Notes: generated by a model not told the origin, from the sequence alone. DNA of 64,000 nt from Pseudeuparius sepicola (GCA_963920635.1 OY987307.1:12663735-12727734), one strand, 5' to 3'; positions 1 through 14,595 are shown, numbered from the stretch's first letter. Made by a program: numbers and translations.

Positions 1-535
1 AACATTAGTTCTTTAGTCTTCTTTTATGAAAAGGAGATCACGGGAATCAAAATTGTTCAAAATCTCTCAAGGTTTGCTCTGGAGCATACGATTTTATTCT
101 GAAAAACTATTAATAGTAACATTTTAGGTATTCGAAATGTCTGAGAATTTCAACAGTGATTGTTTTTGATATTATAACATTTTACTAGTTTAAATCACAG
201 TAGATACACGAAAACCTCTAAGCGAGCCACTAAGACTGTCAACAGGGCACGTTTTTTTTATTCGGGGCAACTTTAGTCTGGTTTTACCAAAAGGAGGTCT
301 AAATAAACCACGGAATCAATATTGTTAAAAATTTGCAGTTTTGTACATTTACTAGTAAAGTAGTATCGAGGAAATTAGGAATTCAGAAACTAGGACTTTT
401 CCAACCAGAAAAACCTTTCAGTTTTGTACATTTGCAGTAAAATAGTATCGAAAAAATTAGAAATTCAGAAATTAGGACTTTTCCAACCAGAAAAACCTTT
501 CATAATAAACTTTCGTTGCAGCTGTCACAAAAAAA
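1..535 (+). repeat. Segmental duplicate copy 1 (partner at 6017-6551)
   Basis: This stretch matches 6017-6551 at a constant offset of 6016 bp. Both copies share idiosyncrasies not seen in other units: CTCTCAAGGTTTGC, TATCGAGGAAATTAGG, and an extra partial subunit that restarts with CAGTTTTGTACATTTGCAG after AAACCTTTCA. It was read by eye from matching landmarks, and the right end is approximate. The copy continues off the left edge of the window, so its true length is unknown. Confidence 0.75.
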
Positions 536-3500
536 ACATTAATCTCCTTTTATGAAAAGGAGATCACGGGAATCAAAATTTTTCTAATCTCACAAGTTTA
601 GCTCCAGAGCATACGATTTTATTTTGAAGAACTTTTGTTAATCACTTTTTACTACTTTAAACTGAAATAGTATTGAGAAATTACAAAACCACAATAGGTC
701 CTCGTAATGTCTGAGATTTTCAACAGTGATTGATTTTTGATAATTTATAACATTCTACTAGTTTAAATGTCGAAAAATTACAAAATCACAGTAGATACAC
801 GAAAACCTCTAAGATTGTCAACAGGCTTGTTTTTTGATTTGGGGCAACTTAAGTCTTTATTACCAAAAAGCGATCTAAATAAATGACGGAAACAAAATTG
901 TTCAAAATATTGACAGTATTGTCCGGCAATATACGTTTCGATACTGAACAACTTGCCTTACTACATGGTTCAACTAAACTACTATGACATTTTGTTGTAG
1001 CTGTTTCACTAGTCTCCTTTTATAAAAAGTTGAACACGGGAATCAAATTTGTTCAAATTTTCACAAGTTTTGCTACATTAAACTGAAATAATATCAAAAA
1101 ATTACGAAACCCCATAGATACTTGATATGTCTGAGAATTTAAACAGTGATTGTTTTTTGATAATTTATAACAGTTTAAGGTCGAAAAATTAGAAAATCAC
1201 AGTAGATACACGAAAACCTCTAAGACTTTCAACTGGACATGTTTTTTGATTCGGGGCAACTTTAGTCTTTTACCAAAAGGAGGTCTAAATAAACCACGGA
1301 AACAATATTGTTCAAAATTTTTGCAGTTTTGTACATTTGCAGTAAAATAGTATCGAAAAAATTAGAAATTCAGAAACTAGGACTTTCCAACCAGAAAAAC
1401 CTTTCATAATAAACTTTCGTTGCAGCTGTCACAAAAAAAAACATTAGTCTCCTTTTATGAAAAGGAGATCACGGGAATCAAAATTTCTCTAATCTCACAA
1501 GTTGAGCTCCAGAGCTTACGATTTTATTCTGAAGAACTTTTGTTAATCACTTTTTACTACTTTAAACTTTAGAACACAATAGGTCCTCGAAATGTACAAG
1601 AAAACCTATAAGATTGTCAACAGGGCTTGTTTTTTGATTTGGGGCAACTTAAGTCTTCTATTACCAAAAAGAGATCTAAATAAATGACGGAAACAAAATT
1701 GTTCAAAATATTTGCAGTATTGTACGGTAGCTTACGTTTACGATAAAATAGTATCGAAAAAATTAGAAATTTAGAAACTAATAGTTTTCCATCCAGAAAA
1801 AAGTTTCATAATGAAATTTTGTTGTAGCTGTTTCACTAGTCTCCTTTTATAAAAAGTTGAACACTGGAATCAAATTTGTTCAAATTTTCACAAGTTTTAC
1901 TTCTTTAAACTGAAATAGTATCAAAAAATTACGAAACCACAATAGATACTTGAAATGTCTGAGAATTTAAACACTGATTGTTTTTTGATAATTTATAACA
2001 GTTTAATGTCGAAAAATTAGAAAATCACAGTAGATACACGAAAACCTCTAAGACTTTCAACTGGACATGTTTTTTGATTCGGGGCAACTTTAGTCTTCTT
2101 TTACCAAAAGGAGATCTAATAAATCACGGAGACAAAATTGTTCAAAATCATTGCAGTATTGTGCGGCAGCTTACGTTTTCTGTAAAATAATATGGAAAAA
2201 ATTAGAGATTTAGAAACTAAGTTTGTCATCCAGAAAAACCGTTCATAATGAAATTTTTTTGTAGCTATCACAAAAAAGGAACATTAGTTTATGAAAAGGA
2301 GATCACGGGAATCAAAATTGTTCAAAATCTCACAAGGTTTATGAAATTTTGTTGTAGCTGTCACAAAAAAAGAACATTAGTTCTTTAGTCTTCTTTTATG
2401 AAAAGGAGATCACGGGAATCAAAATTGTTCAAAATCTCACAAGGTTTGCTCTGGAGCATACGATTTTATTCTGAAAAACTTTTAATAGTAACATTTTAGG
2501 TATTCGAAATGTCTGAGAATTTCAACAGTGATTGTTTTTTGATATTATAACATTTTACTAGTTTAAATCACAGTAGATACACGAAACCCTCTAAGCGAGC
2601 CACTAAGACTGTCAACAGGGCACGTTTTTTTTATTCGGGGCAACTTTAGTCTGGTTTTACCAAAAGGAGGACTAAATAAACCACGGAATCAATATTGTTA
2701 CAAAATTTGCAGTTTTGTACATTTACTAGTAAAGTAGTATCGAAGAAATTAGGAATTCAGAAACTAGGACTTTTCCAACCAGAAAAACCTTTCATAATAA
2801 ACTTTCGTTGCAGCTGTCACAAAAAAAAAACATTAGTCTCCTTTTATGAAAATGAGATCACGGGAATCAAAATTTCTCTAATCTCACAAGTTGAGCTCCA
2901 GAGCTTACGATTTTATTCTGAAGAACTTTTGTTAATCACTTTTTACTACTTTAAACTTTAAAACACAATAGGTCCTCGAAATGTACAAGAAAACCTATAA
3001 GATTGTCAACAGGGCTTGTTTTTTGATTTGGGGCAACTTAAGTCTTCTATTACCAAAAAGAGATCTAAATAAATGACAGAAACAAAATTGTTCAAAATAT
3101 TTGCAGTATTGTACGGTAGCTTACGTTTACGATAAAATAGTATCGAAAAAATTAGAAATTTAGAAACTAATAGTTTTCCATCCAGAAAAAAGTTTCATAA
3201 TGAAATTTTGTTGTAGCTGTTTCACTAGTCTCCTTTTATAAAAAGTTGAACACGGGAATCAAATTTGTTCAAATTTTCACAAGTTTTACTTCTTTAAACT
3301 GAAATAGTATCAAAAAATTACGAAACCACAATAGATACTTGAAATGTCTGAGAATTTAAACAGTGATTGTTTTTTGATAATTTATAACAGTTTAAGGTCG
3401 AAAAATTAGAAAATCACAGTAGATACACGAAAACCTCTAAGACTTTCAACTGGACATGTTTTTTGATTCGGGGCAACTTTAGTCTTCTTTTACCAAAAGG

Positions 3501-6016
3501 AGATCTAATAAATCATGGAGACAAAATTGTTCAAAATCATTGCAGTATTGAGCGGCAGCTTACGTTTTCTGTAAAAGAGTATCGAAAAAATTAGAGATTT
3601 AGAAACTAAGAAAAACCGTTCATAATGAAATTTTGTTGTAGCTATCGCAAAAAAGGAACATTAGTTCTTTAGTCTTCTTTTATGAAAAGGAGATCACGGG
3701 AATCAAAATTGTTCAAAATCTCACAAGGTTTATGAAATTTTGTTGTAGCTGTCACAAAAAAAGAACATTAGTTCTTTAGTCTTCTTTTATGAAAAGGAGA
3801 TCACGGGAATCAAAATTGTTCAAAATCTCACAAGGTTTGCTCTGGAGCATACGATTTTATTCTGAAAAACTATTAATAGTAACATTTTAGGTATTCGAAA
3901 TGTCTGAGAATTTCAACAGTGATTGTTTTTTGATATTATAACATTTTACTAGTTTAAATCACAGTAGATACACGAAAACCTCTAAGCGAGCCACTAAGAC
4001 TGTCAACAGGGCACGTTTTTTTTATTCGGGGCAACTTTAGTCTGGTTTTACCAAAAGGAGGTCTAAATAAACCACGGAATCAATATTGTTAAAAAATTTG
4101 CAGTTTTGTACATTTACTAGTAAAGTAGTATCGAAGAAATTAGGAATTCAGAAACTAGGACTTTTCCAACCAGAAAAACCTTTCATAATAAACTTTCGTT
4201 GCAGCTGTCACAAAAAAAACATTAGTCTCCTTTTATGAAAAGGAGATCACGGGAATCAAAATTTTTCTAATCTCACAAGTTTAGCTCCAGAGCATACGAT
4301 TTTATTTTGAAGAACTTTTGTTAATCACTTTTTACTACTTTAAACTGAAATAGTATTGAGAAATTACAAAACCACAATAGGTCCTCGTAATGTCTGAGAT
4401 TTTCAACAGTGATTGATTTTTGATAATTTATAACATTCTACTAGTTTAAATGTCGAAAAATTTCAAAATCACAGTAGATACACGAAAACCTCTAAGATTG
4501 TCAACAGGCTTGTTTTTTGATTTGGGGCAACTTAAGTCTTTATTACCAAAAAGCGATCTAAATAAATGACGGAAACAAAATTGTTAAAAATGTTGACAGT
4601 ATTGTCCGGCAATATACGTTTCGATACTGAACAACTTACCTTACTACATGGTTCAACTAAACTACAGTAAAATAGTATCGAAAAAATTAGAAATTCAGAA
4701 ACTAATAGTTTTCCATCGAGAAAAAGTTTCATAATGACATTTTGTTGTAGCTGTTTCACTAGTCTCCTTTTATAAAAAGTTGAACACGGGAATCAAATTT
4801 GTTCAAATTTTCACAAGTTTTACTACATTAAACTGAAATAGTATCAAAAAATTACGAAACCACAATAGATACTTGAAATGTCTGAGAATTTAAACACTGA
4901 TTGTTTTTTGATAATTTATAACAGTTTAATGTCGAAAAATTAGAAAATCACAGTAGATACACGAAAACCTCTAAGACTGACAACAGGGCACGTTTTTTTT
5001 TTCGGGGCAACTTTAGTCTTTTACCAAAAGGAGGTCTAAATAAACCACGGAAACAATATTGTTCAAAATTTTTGCAGTTTTGTACATTTGCAGTAAAATA
5101 GTATCGAAAAAATTAGAAATTCAGAAACTAGGACTTTTCCAACCATAAAAACCTTTCATAATAAACTTTCGTTGCAGCTGTCACAAAAAAAAACATTAGT
5201 CTCCTTTTATGAAAAGGAGATCACGGGAATCAAAATTTCTCTAATCTCACAAGTTGAGCTCCAGAGCTTACGATTTTATTCTGAAGAACTTTTGTTAATC
5301 ACTTTTTACTACTTTAAACTTTAAAACACAATAGGTCCTCGAAATGTACAAGAAAACCTATAAGATTGTCAACAGGGCTTGTTTTATTTGGGGCAACTTA
5401 AGTCTTCTATTACCAAAAAGAGATCTAAATAAATGACGGAAACAAAATTGTTGAAAATATTTGCAGTATTGTACGGTAGCTTACGTTTACGATAAAATAG
5501 TATCGAAAAAATTAGAAATTTAGAAACTAATAGTTTTCCATCCAGAAAAAAGTTTCATAATGAAATTTTGTTGTAGCTGTTTCACTAGTCTCCATTTATA
5601 AAAAGTTGAACACTGGAATCAAATTTGTTCAAATTTTCACAAGTTTTACTTCTTTAAACTGAAATAGTATCAAAAAATTACGAAACCACAATAGATACTT
5701 GAAATGTCTGAGAATTTAAACACTGATTGTTTTTTGATAATTTATAACAGTTTAATGTCGAAAAATTAGAAAATCACAGTAGATACACGAAAACCTCTAA
5801 GACTTTCAACTGAACATGTTTTTTGATTCGGGGCAACTTTAGTCTTCTTTTACCAAAAGGAGATCTAATAAATCACGGAGACAAAATTGTTCAAAATCAT
5901 TGCAGTATTGAGCGGCAGCTTACGTTTTCTGTAAAATAGTAACGAAAAAATTAGAGATTTAGAAACTAAGAAAAACCGTTCATAATGAAATTTTGTTGTA
6001 GCTATCGCAAAAAAGG

Positions 6017-6551
6017 AACATTAGTTCTTTAGTCTTCTTTTATGAAAAGGAGATCACGGGAATCAAAATTGTTCAAAATCTCTCAAGGTTTGCTCTGGAG
6101 CATACGATTTTATTCTGAAAAACTATTAATAGTAACATTTTAGGTATTCGAAATGTCTGAGAATTTCAACAGTGATTGTTTTTGATATTATAACATTTTA
6201 CTAGTTTAAATCACAGTAGATACACGAAAACCTCTAAGCGAGCCACTAAGACTGTCAACAGGGCACGTTTTTTTTATTCGGGGCAACTTTAGTCTGGTTT
6301 TACCAAAAGGAGGTCTAAATAAACCACGGAATCAATATTGTTAAAAATTTGCAGTTTTGTACATTTACTAGTAAAGTAGTATCGAGGAAATTAGGAATTC
6401 AGAAACTAGGACTTTTCCAACCAGAAAAACCTTTCAGTTTTGTACATTTGCAGTAAAATAGTATCGAAAAAATTAGAAATTCAGAAATTAGGACTTTTCC
6501 AACCAGAAAAACCTTTCATAATAAACTTTCGTTGCAGCTGTCACAAAAAAA
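6017..6551 (+). repeat. Segmental duplicate copy 2 (partner at 1-535)
   Basis: Partner of the segment at the start of the window, offset 6016 bp, with the same rare variants in the same order. Shared private variants mean that a multi-subunit block, not a single monomer, was copied within the array. Downstream of about 6551 the two copies diverge in the length of an A-run and in subunit order. Confidence 0.75.
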
Positions 6552-9500
6552 AAAACATTAGTCTCCTTTTATGAAAAGGAGATCACGGGAATCAAAATTT
6601 CTCTAATCTCACAAGTTGAGCTCCAGAGCTTACGATTTTATTCTGAAGAACTTTTGTTATCACTTTTTACTACTTTAAACTTTAAAACACAATAGGTCCT
6701 CGAAATGTACAAGAAAACCTGGACATGTTTTTTGCCCCGAGGCAACTTTAGTCTTCTTTTACCAAAAGGAGATCTAATAAATCACGGAGACAAAATTGTT
6801 CAAAATCATTGCAGTATTGTGCGGCAGCTTACGTTTTCTGTAAAATAATATGGAAAAAATTAGAGATTTAGAAACTAAGTTTGTCATCCAGAAAAACCGT
6901 TCATAATGAAATTTTTTTGTAGCTATCACAAAAAAGGAACATTAGTTCTTTAGTCTTCGTTTATGAAAAGGAGATCACGGGAATCAAAATTGTTCAAAAT
7001 CTCACAAGGTTTATGAAATTTTGTTGTAGCTGTCACAAAAAAAGAACATTAGTTCTTTAGTCTTCTTTTATGAAAAGGAGATCACGGGAATCAAAATTGT
7101 TCAAAATCTTACAAGGTTTGCTCTGGAGCATACGATTTTATTCTGAAAAACTATTAATAGTAACATTTTAGGTATTCGAAATGTCTGAGAATTTCAACAG
7201 TGATTGTTTTTTGATATTATAACATTTTACTAGTTTAAATCACAGTAGATACACGAAACCCTCTAAGCGAGCCACTAAGACTGTCAACAGGGCACGTTTT
7301 TTTTATTCGGGGCAACTTTAGTCTGGTTTTACCAAAAGGAGGTCTAAATAAACCACGGAATCAATATTGTTAAAAAATTTGCAGTTTTGTACATTTACTA
7401 GTAAAGTAGTATCGAAGAAATTAGGAATTCAGAAACTAGGACTTTTCCAACCAGAAAAACCTTTCATAATAAACTTTCGTTGCAGCTGTCACAAAAAAAA
7501 AAACATTAGTCTCCTTTTATGAAAAGGAGATCACGGGAATCAAAATTTCTCTAATCTCACAAGTTCAGCTCCAGAGCTTACGATTTTATTCTGAAGAACT
7601 TTTGTTAATCACTTTTTACTACTTTAAACTTTAAAACACAATAGGTAATTGAAATGTACAAGAAAACCTATAAGATTGTCAACAGGGCTTGTTTTTTGAT
7701 TTGGGGCAACTTAAGTCTTCTATTACCAAAAAGAGATCTAAATAAATGACAGAAACAAAATTGTTCAAAATATTTGCAGTATTGTACGGTAGCTTACGTT
7801 TACGATAAAATAGTATCGAAAAAATTAGAAATTCAGAAACTAATAGTTTTCCATCCAGAAAAAAGTTTCATAATGAAATTTTGTTGTAGATGTTTCACTA
7901 GTCTTCTTTTATAAAAAGTTGAACACGGGAATCAAATTTGTTCAAATTTTCACAAGTTTTACTACATTAAACTGAAATAGTATCAAAAAATTACGAAACC
8001 CCATAGATACTTGATATGTCTGAGAATTTAAACAGTGATTGTTTTTTGATAATTTATAACAGTTTAAGGTCGAAAAATTAGAAAATCACAGTAGATACAC
8101 GAAAACCTCTAAGACTTTCAACTGGACATGTTTTTTGATTCGGGGCAACTTTAGTCTTCTTTTACCAAAAGGAGATCTAATAAATCACGGAGACAAAATT
8201 GTTCAAAATCATTGCAGTATTGAGCGGCAGCTTACGTTTTCTGTAAATTAGTATCGAAAAAATTAGAGATTTAGAAACTAAGAAAAACCGTTCATAATGA
8301 AATTTTGTTGTAGCTATCGCAAAAAAAGAACATTAGTTCTTTAGTCTTCTTTTATGAAAAGGAGATCACGGGAATCAAAATTGTTCAAAATCTCACAAGG
8401 TTTGCTCTGGAGCATACGATTTTATTCTGAAAAACTATTAATAGTAACATTTTAGGTATTCGAAATGTCTGAGAATTTCAACAGTGATTGTTTTTTGATA
8501 ATTTATAACATTCTACTAGTTTAAATGTCGAAAAATTACAAAATCACAGTAGATACACGAAAACCTCTAAGATTGTCAACAGGCTTGTTTTTTGATTTGG
8601 GGCAACTTAAGTCTTTATTACCAAAAAGCGATCTAAATAAATGACGGAAACAAAATTGTTCAAAATATTGACAGTATTGTCCGGCAATATACGTTTCGAT
8701 ACTGAACAACTTGCCTTACTACATGGTTCAACTAAACTACAGTAAAATAGTATCGAAAAAATTAGAAATTCAGAAACTAATAGTTTTCCATCCAGAAAAA
8801 AGTTTCATAATGAAATTTTGTTGTAGCTGTTTCACTAGTCTTCTTTTATAAAAAGTTGAACACGGGAATCAAATTTGTTCAAATTTTCACAAGTTTTTCT
8901 ACATTAAACTGAAATAGTATCAAAAAATTACGAAACCCCATAGATACTTGATATGTCTGAGAATTTAAACAGTGATTGTTTTTTGATAATTTATAACAGT
9001 TTAAGGTCGAAAAATTAGAAAATCACAGTAGATACACGAAAACCTCTAAGACTGACAACAGGGCACGTTTTTTTTTTCGGGGCAACTTTAGTCTTTTACC
9101 AAAAGGAGGTCTAAATAAACCACGGAAACAATATTGTTCAAAATTTTTGCAGTTTTGTACATTTGCAGTAAAATAGTATCGAAAAAATTAGAAATTCAGA
9201 AACTAGGACTTTTCCAACCAGAAAAACCTTTTATAATAAACTTTCGTTGCAGCTGTCACAAAAAAAAAAACATTAGTCTCCTTTTATGGAAAGGAGATCA
9301 CGGGAATCAAAATTTCTCTAATCTCACAAGTTGAGCTTCAGAGCTTACGATTTTATTCTGAAGAACTTTTGTTAATCACTTTTTACTACTTTAAACTGAA
9401 ATAGTATTGAGAAATTACAAAACCACAATAGGTCCTCGAAATGTACAAGAAAACCTATAAGATTGTCAACAGGGCTTGTTTTTTGATTTGGGGCAACTTA

Positions 9501-10130
9501 AGTCTTCTATTAAAAAGAAGATATCTAAAATGACCGAAACAAAATTGTTCAAAATATTTGCAGTATTGTACGGTACCTTACGTTTACGTTAAAATAGTAT
9601 CGAAAAAATTAGAAATTCAGAAACTAATAGTTTTTTATCCAGAAAAAAGTTTCATATTGAAAATTTGTTGTAGCTGTTTCACTAGTCTCCTTTTATAAAA
9701 AGTTGAACACGGGAATCAAATTTGTTCAAATTTTCACAAGTTTTACTTCTTTAAACTGAAATAGTATCAAAAAATTACGAAACCACAATAGATACTTGAA
9801 ATGTCTGAGAATTTAAACACTGATTGTTTTTTGATACTTTATAACAGTTTAATGTCGAAAAGTTAGAAAATCACAGTATATACAAGAAAACCTCTAAGAC
9901 TTTCAACTGGACATGTTTTTTGATTCGGGTCTTCTTTTACCAAATGGAGATCTAGTAAATCACGGAGACAAAATTGTTCAAAATCATTGCAGTATTGTGC
10001 GGCAGCTTACGTTTTCTGTAAAATAATATCGAAAAAATTAGAGATTTAGAAACTAAGTTTGTCATCCAGAAGAACCGTTCATAATGAAATTTTTTTGTAG
10101 CTGTCACAAAAAAGGAACATTAGTTCTTTA

Positions 10131-10153
10131 ATCTCCTTTTATGAAAAGGAGAT
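10131..10153. repeat. Conserved dyad-symmetric motif of the satellite (representative copy)
   Basis: ATCTCCTTTT, loop ATG, AAAAGGAGAT: 10-bp perfect arms with a 3-nt centre. The same hairpin-capable motif, or its reverse complement with centre CAT, occurs in most satellite subunits throughout the window; one homogenised copy is 26688-26708. A related half-unit carries a less symmetric version in which the centre is ACC (CTTTTACCAAAAGG). No protein binding can be claimed from sequence alone. Confidence 0.7.
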
Positions 10154-11092
10154 CACGGGAATCAAAATTGTGCTAATACACAAGTTTAGCTCTGGAGCTT
10201 ACGATTTTATTCTGAAGAACTTTTGTTAATAACTTTTTACTACTTTAAACTGAAATAGTAGTAGTAAAAAGTTTCATAATGAAATTTTGTTGTAGCTGTT
10301 CACTAGTCTCCTTTTATAAAAAGTTGAACACGGGAATCAAATTTGTTCAAATTTTCACAAGTTTTACTTCTTTAAACTGAAATAGTATCAAAAAATTACG
10401 AAACCACAATAGATACTTGATATGTCTGAGAATATAAACACTGATTGTTTTTTAATAATTTATAACAGTTTAATGTCGAAAAATTAGAAAATCACAGTAG
10501 ATACACGAAAACCTCTAAGACTTTCAACTGGACATGCTTTTTTATTCGGGGCAACTTTAGCCTTCTTTTACCAAAAGGAGATCTAATATATCACGGAGAC
10601 AAATTTGTTCAAAATCATTGCAGTATTGTGCGGCAGCTTACGTTTTCTGTAAAATAGTCTCAAAAAATTAGAGATTTAGAAACTAAGTTTGTCATTCAGA
10701 AAAACCGTTCATAATAAAATTTTGTTGTAGCTATCACAAAAAAGGAAAATTAGTTCTTTAGTCTCCTTTTATGAAAAGGAGATCACGGGAATCAAAGTTC
10801 TAATCTCACAAGTTTTGCGCTGGAGCTTTTTTATTTTATTCTGAAATTTTTTTTATTAATAACATTTTACTACTTTAAACTGAAATAGTTTCGAAAAATT
10901 ACAAAACCACAATAGGTACTCGAAATGTCTGAGATTTTCAACAGTGATTGTTTTTTGATAATTTATAACATTTTACTAGTATAAATGTCGAAAAATTACA
11001 AAATCACAGTAGATACACGAAAACCTCTAAGATTGTCAACAGGGCATGTTTTTTGATTCGGGTCAACTTTAGTCATCTTTTACCAAAAGGAG

Positions 11093-11131
11093 ATCTAAAT
11101 AAATCTAAATCTAAATAAATCTAAATAAATC
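11093..11131 (+). repeat. Short local expansion of an AAATAAATCT motif
   Basis: Within the satellite motif GATCTAAATAAATC the element is repeated several times in a row with a mixed 6- and 10-bp register. Neighbouring monomers have only one copy, so this looks like local replication slippage in a diverged unit. Confidence 0.8.
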
Positions 11132-13281
11132 AAGGAAACAAAATTGTTCATATTTGTAGTATTGTATGGCAGCTTACGTTTACATTAAAATATTATCCAA
11201 AAAATTAGAAATTCAGAAACTAGGAGTTTTCCATCCAGAAAAACCGTTCATAATGAAATTTTGATGTAGATGTCACAAAAAAGGAACATTAGTTCTTTAG
11301 TCTCCTTTTATGAATAGGAGATCATGGGAATCATAATTGTCTCACAAGTTTAGCTCCATAAAAAAATAGATACTTGATATGTCTGAGAATTTAAACAGTG
11401 ATTGTTTTTTGATAATTTATAACAGTTTAATGTCGAAAAATTAGAAAATCACAGTAGATACACGAAAACCTCTAAGACTGACAACAGGGCACGTTTTTTT
11501 TTTCGGGGCAACTTTAATCTTTTACCAAAAGGAGGTCTAAATAAACCACGGAAACAATATTGTTCAAAATTTTTGCAGTTTTGTACATTTGCAGTAAAAT
11601 AGTATCGAAAAAATTAGAAATTCAGAAACTAGGACTTTTCCAACCAGAAAAACCTTTCATAATAAACTTTCGTTGCAGCTGTCACAAAAAAAAACATTAG
11701 TCTCCTTTTATGAAAAGGAGATCACGGGAATCAAAATTTCTCTAATCTCACAAGTTGAGCTCCAGAGCTTACGATTTATTCTGAAGAACTTTTGTTAATC
11801 ACTTTTTACTACTTTAAACTTTAAAACACAATAGGTCCTCGAAATGTACAAGAAAATCTATAAGATTGTCAACAGGGCTTGTTTTTTTATTTGGGGCAAC
11901 TTAAGTCCAAAAAGAGATCTAAATAAATGACGGAAACAAAATTGTTCAAAATCATTGCAGTATTGTGCGGCAGCTTACGTTTTCTGTAAAATAGTATCGA
12001 AAAAATTAGAGATTTAGAAACTAAGAAAAACCGTTCATAATGAAATTTTGTTGTAGCTATCGCAAAAAAGGAACATTAGTTCTTTAGTCTTCTTTTATGA
12101 AAAGGAGATCACGGGAATCAAAATTGTTCAAAATCTCACAAGGTTTATGAAATTTTGTTGTAGCTGTCACAAAAAAAGAACATTAGTTCTTTAGTCTTCT
12201 TTTATGAAAAGGAGATCACGGGAATCAAAATTGTTCAAAATCTCACAAGGTTTGCTCTGGAGCATACGATTTTATTATGAAAAACTATTAATAGTAACAT
12301 TTTAGGTATTCGAAATGTCTGAGAATTTCAACAGTGATTGTTTTTTGATATTATAACATTTTACTAGTTTAAATCACAGTAGATACACGAAAACCTCTAA
12401 GCGAGCCACTAAGACTGTCAACAGGGCACGTTTTTTTTATTCGGGGCAACTTTAGTCTGGTTTTACCAAAAGGAGGTCTAAATAAACCACGGAATCAATA
12501 TTGTTAAAAAATTTGCAGTTTTGTACATTTACTAGTAAAGTAGTATCGAAGAAATTAGAAATTCAGAAACTAGGACTTTTCCATCCAGAAAAACTTTTCA
12601 TAATGAAATTTTGTTGTATCTGTCACAAAAAAAGAACATTAGTTATTTAGTCTCCCTTTATGAAAAGGAGATCATGGGAAACAAAATTGTTCAAAATCTC
12701 ATAAGTTTTGCTCTGGAGCTTACGATTTTATTCTGATAACGTTTTTCTCCTTAAACTGAAATAGTTTTGGAAAAATTACAAAACCACAATAGGTACTAGA
12801 GAGGTGTGAGAATTTCAACAGTGATTGTTTTTTTATACATGTTACTAATTTAAATGTCGAGAATTTACAAAATCGCAGTAGATACACGAAAACCTCTAAG
12901 ACTTTCAACTAGACATGTTTTTTGATTCGGGGCAACTTTAGTCTTCTTTTGCCAAAAGGAGATCTAATAAATCACGGAGACAAAATTGATCAAAATCTTT
13001 GCAGTTTTGTACTGCACTTACGTTTACAGTAAAATAGTATCTAAAAAATTAGAAATTCAGAAACTAGGAGTTTTCCATCCAGAAAAACCGTTCATAATGA
13101 AATTTTGTTGTAGATGTCACAAAAAAGGAACATTAGTTCTTTAGTCTCCTTTTATGAAAAGTTGATCACGGGAATCAAAATTGTTCAAAATCTTACAAGT
13201 TTTTCTCCGGAGCTTAAGATTTTATGTGAAGAACTTTTAATAATAACATTTTCTAATTTAAACTGAAATAGTATCGAACAA

Positions 13282-13358
13282 TTAAAAAAATAATAAAAAA
13301 TGAAAAAATAAAAAAATGAAAAAAATAATAAAAAAAAATTAAAAAATAAAAAAAAAAT
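13282..13358 (+). repeat. A-rich expansion in satellite monomer (copy 1)
   Basis: About 77 bp made of A with scattered T and G, inserted after GAAATAGTATCGAACAATTA. It replaces the usual short AAATTACAAAACC of the monomer. Homologous expansions sit at the same monomer position at 13895 and 14530. Minus-strand Phe-rich ORFs here are translations of this low-complexity tract and not genes. Confidence 0.85.
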
Positions 13359-13894
13359 ACAAAACCAAAAAAGATACACGAAACGTCTGACACTTTCAAC
13401 ACTGACATTACATGTTTAAATTGTCGAAAAATTACAAAATCACAGTAGGTACACGGAAACCTCAAAGACTTTCCAAAGAGCATGTTTTTTGATTCGTTGC
13501 AACTTTAGTCTTTTTTTTCCAAAAGGAGATCTAAATAAGGCACGGAAACAAAATTAAAAATTTTTTTAATTTCAGAATTGTAAGGCAGCTTACGTTTTGA
13601 TACTGAACAACTTGCTTTATTACATCGTACAACTAAACTACAGAAAAATACTATCGAAAAAGTTAGAAATTCAGAAACTAAGGATTTTTTATCCAGAAAA
13701 AGGTTTCATAATTAAATTTTGTTGTAGCTGTCACAAGAAAGGAACATTTGTTCATTAGTTTCCTTTTATGAAAATTGGATCACGGGAATCAAACTTGTTC
13801 GAAATCTCACAAGTTTTTCTCCGGAGCTTAAGATTTTATCTGAAGAACTTTTATTAATAACATTTTCTACTTTAAACTGAAATAGTATCGAAGA

Positions 13895-13965
13895 ATTTAA
13901 AAAAGTAATAACAAAATGAAAAAAAAATAAAAATAAAAAAAATAAAAAAATAAAAAAAAACAACA
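13895..13965 (+). repeat. A-rich expansion in satellite monomer (copy 2)
   Basis: Same monomer position as the tract at 13282, different exact composition. It is followed by CAACAAAAATTACAATGCG and then the normal GGTACACGAAACGTCTGAG continuation. Confidence 0.85.
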
Positions 13966-14529
13966 AAAATTACAATGCGTACCAAAAAAAGGTACACGAA
14001 ACGTCTGAGACTTTCAACAGTGATTGTGTTCTGATTATTTAAAACATTTTACAAGTTTAAATTTTCGAAAAATTACAAAATCACAGAAGGGACACGGAAA
14101 CCTCTAAGAATTTTTCAAGGGCATGTTTTTTGATTCGTTGCAACTTTAAGTCTTCTTTTACCAAAAGGAGATCTAAATAAGGCACGGAAACAAAATTGTT
14201 AAAAATCTTTTCCTTATTGTACGGCAGTTTACGTTTTGATACTTAAACTTGCCTTATTACACGATACAACTAAACTACAGTAAAATAGTATCGAAAAAAT
14301 TTGAAAATCAGAAACTAAGGGTTCTATCCAGAAAAACTTTGCATAATGAAATTTTGTTGTAGCTGTCACAAAAAAGGAACATTCGTCATTAGTCTCCTTT
14401 TGAGAAAAGGGGATCACGGGAATGAAAATTGTTCAAATTCTCTAAAGTTCTTTTTTTGGAGCTTAAGATTTTATGTGAAGAACTTTTAAAATAACATTTT
14501 CTAATTTAAACTGAAATAGTAGCGAACAA

Positions 14530-14595
14530 TTAAAAAAATATAAAAAATTAAAAAAAAAAAGTAATAAAAAAAAAATTAAAAATTGAAAAAAAAAT
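14530..14595 (+). repeat. A-rich expansion in satellite monomer (copy 3)
   Basis: Third consecutive monomer with an A-rich tract at the same position, after GTAGCGAACAATT. It is closer in flanking sequence to copy 1 (AACAATTAAAAAAATA) than to copy 2. It lies about 60 bp upstream of the retroelement insertion point. Confidence 0.85.

Noticed and set aside
13185..13966. Phe-rich minus-strand ORFs resembling membrane proteins
   Set aside because: They are translations of A-rich low-complexity tracts inside satellite monomers.
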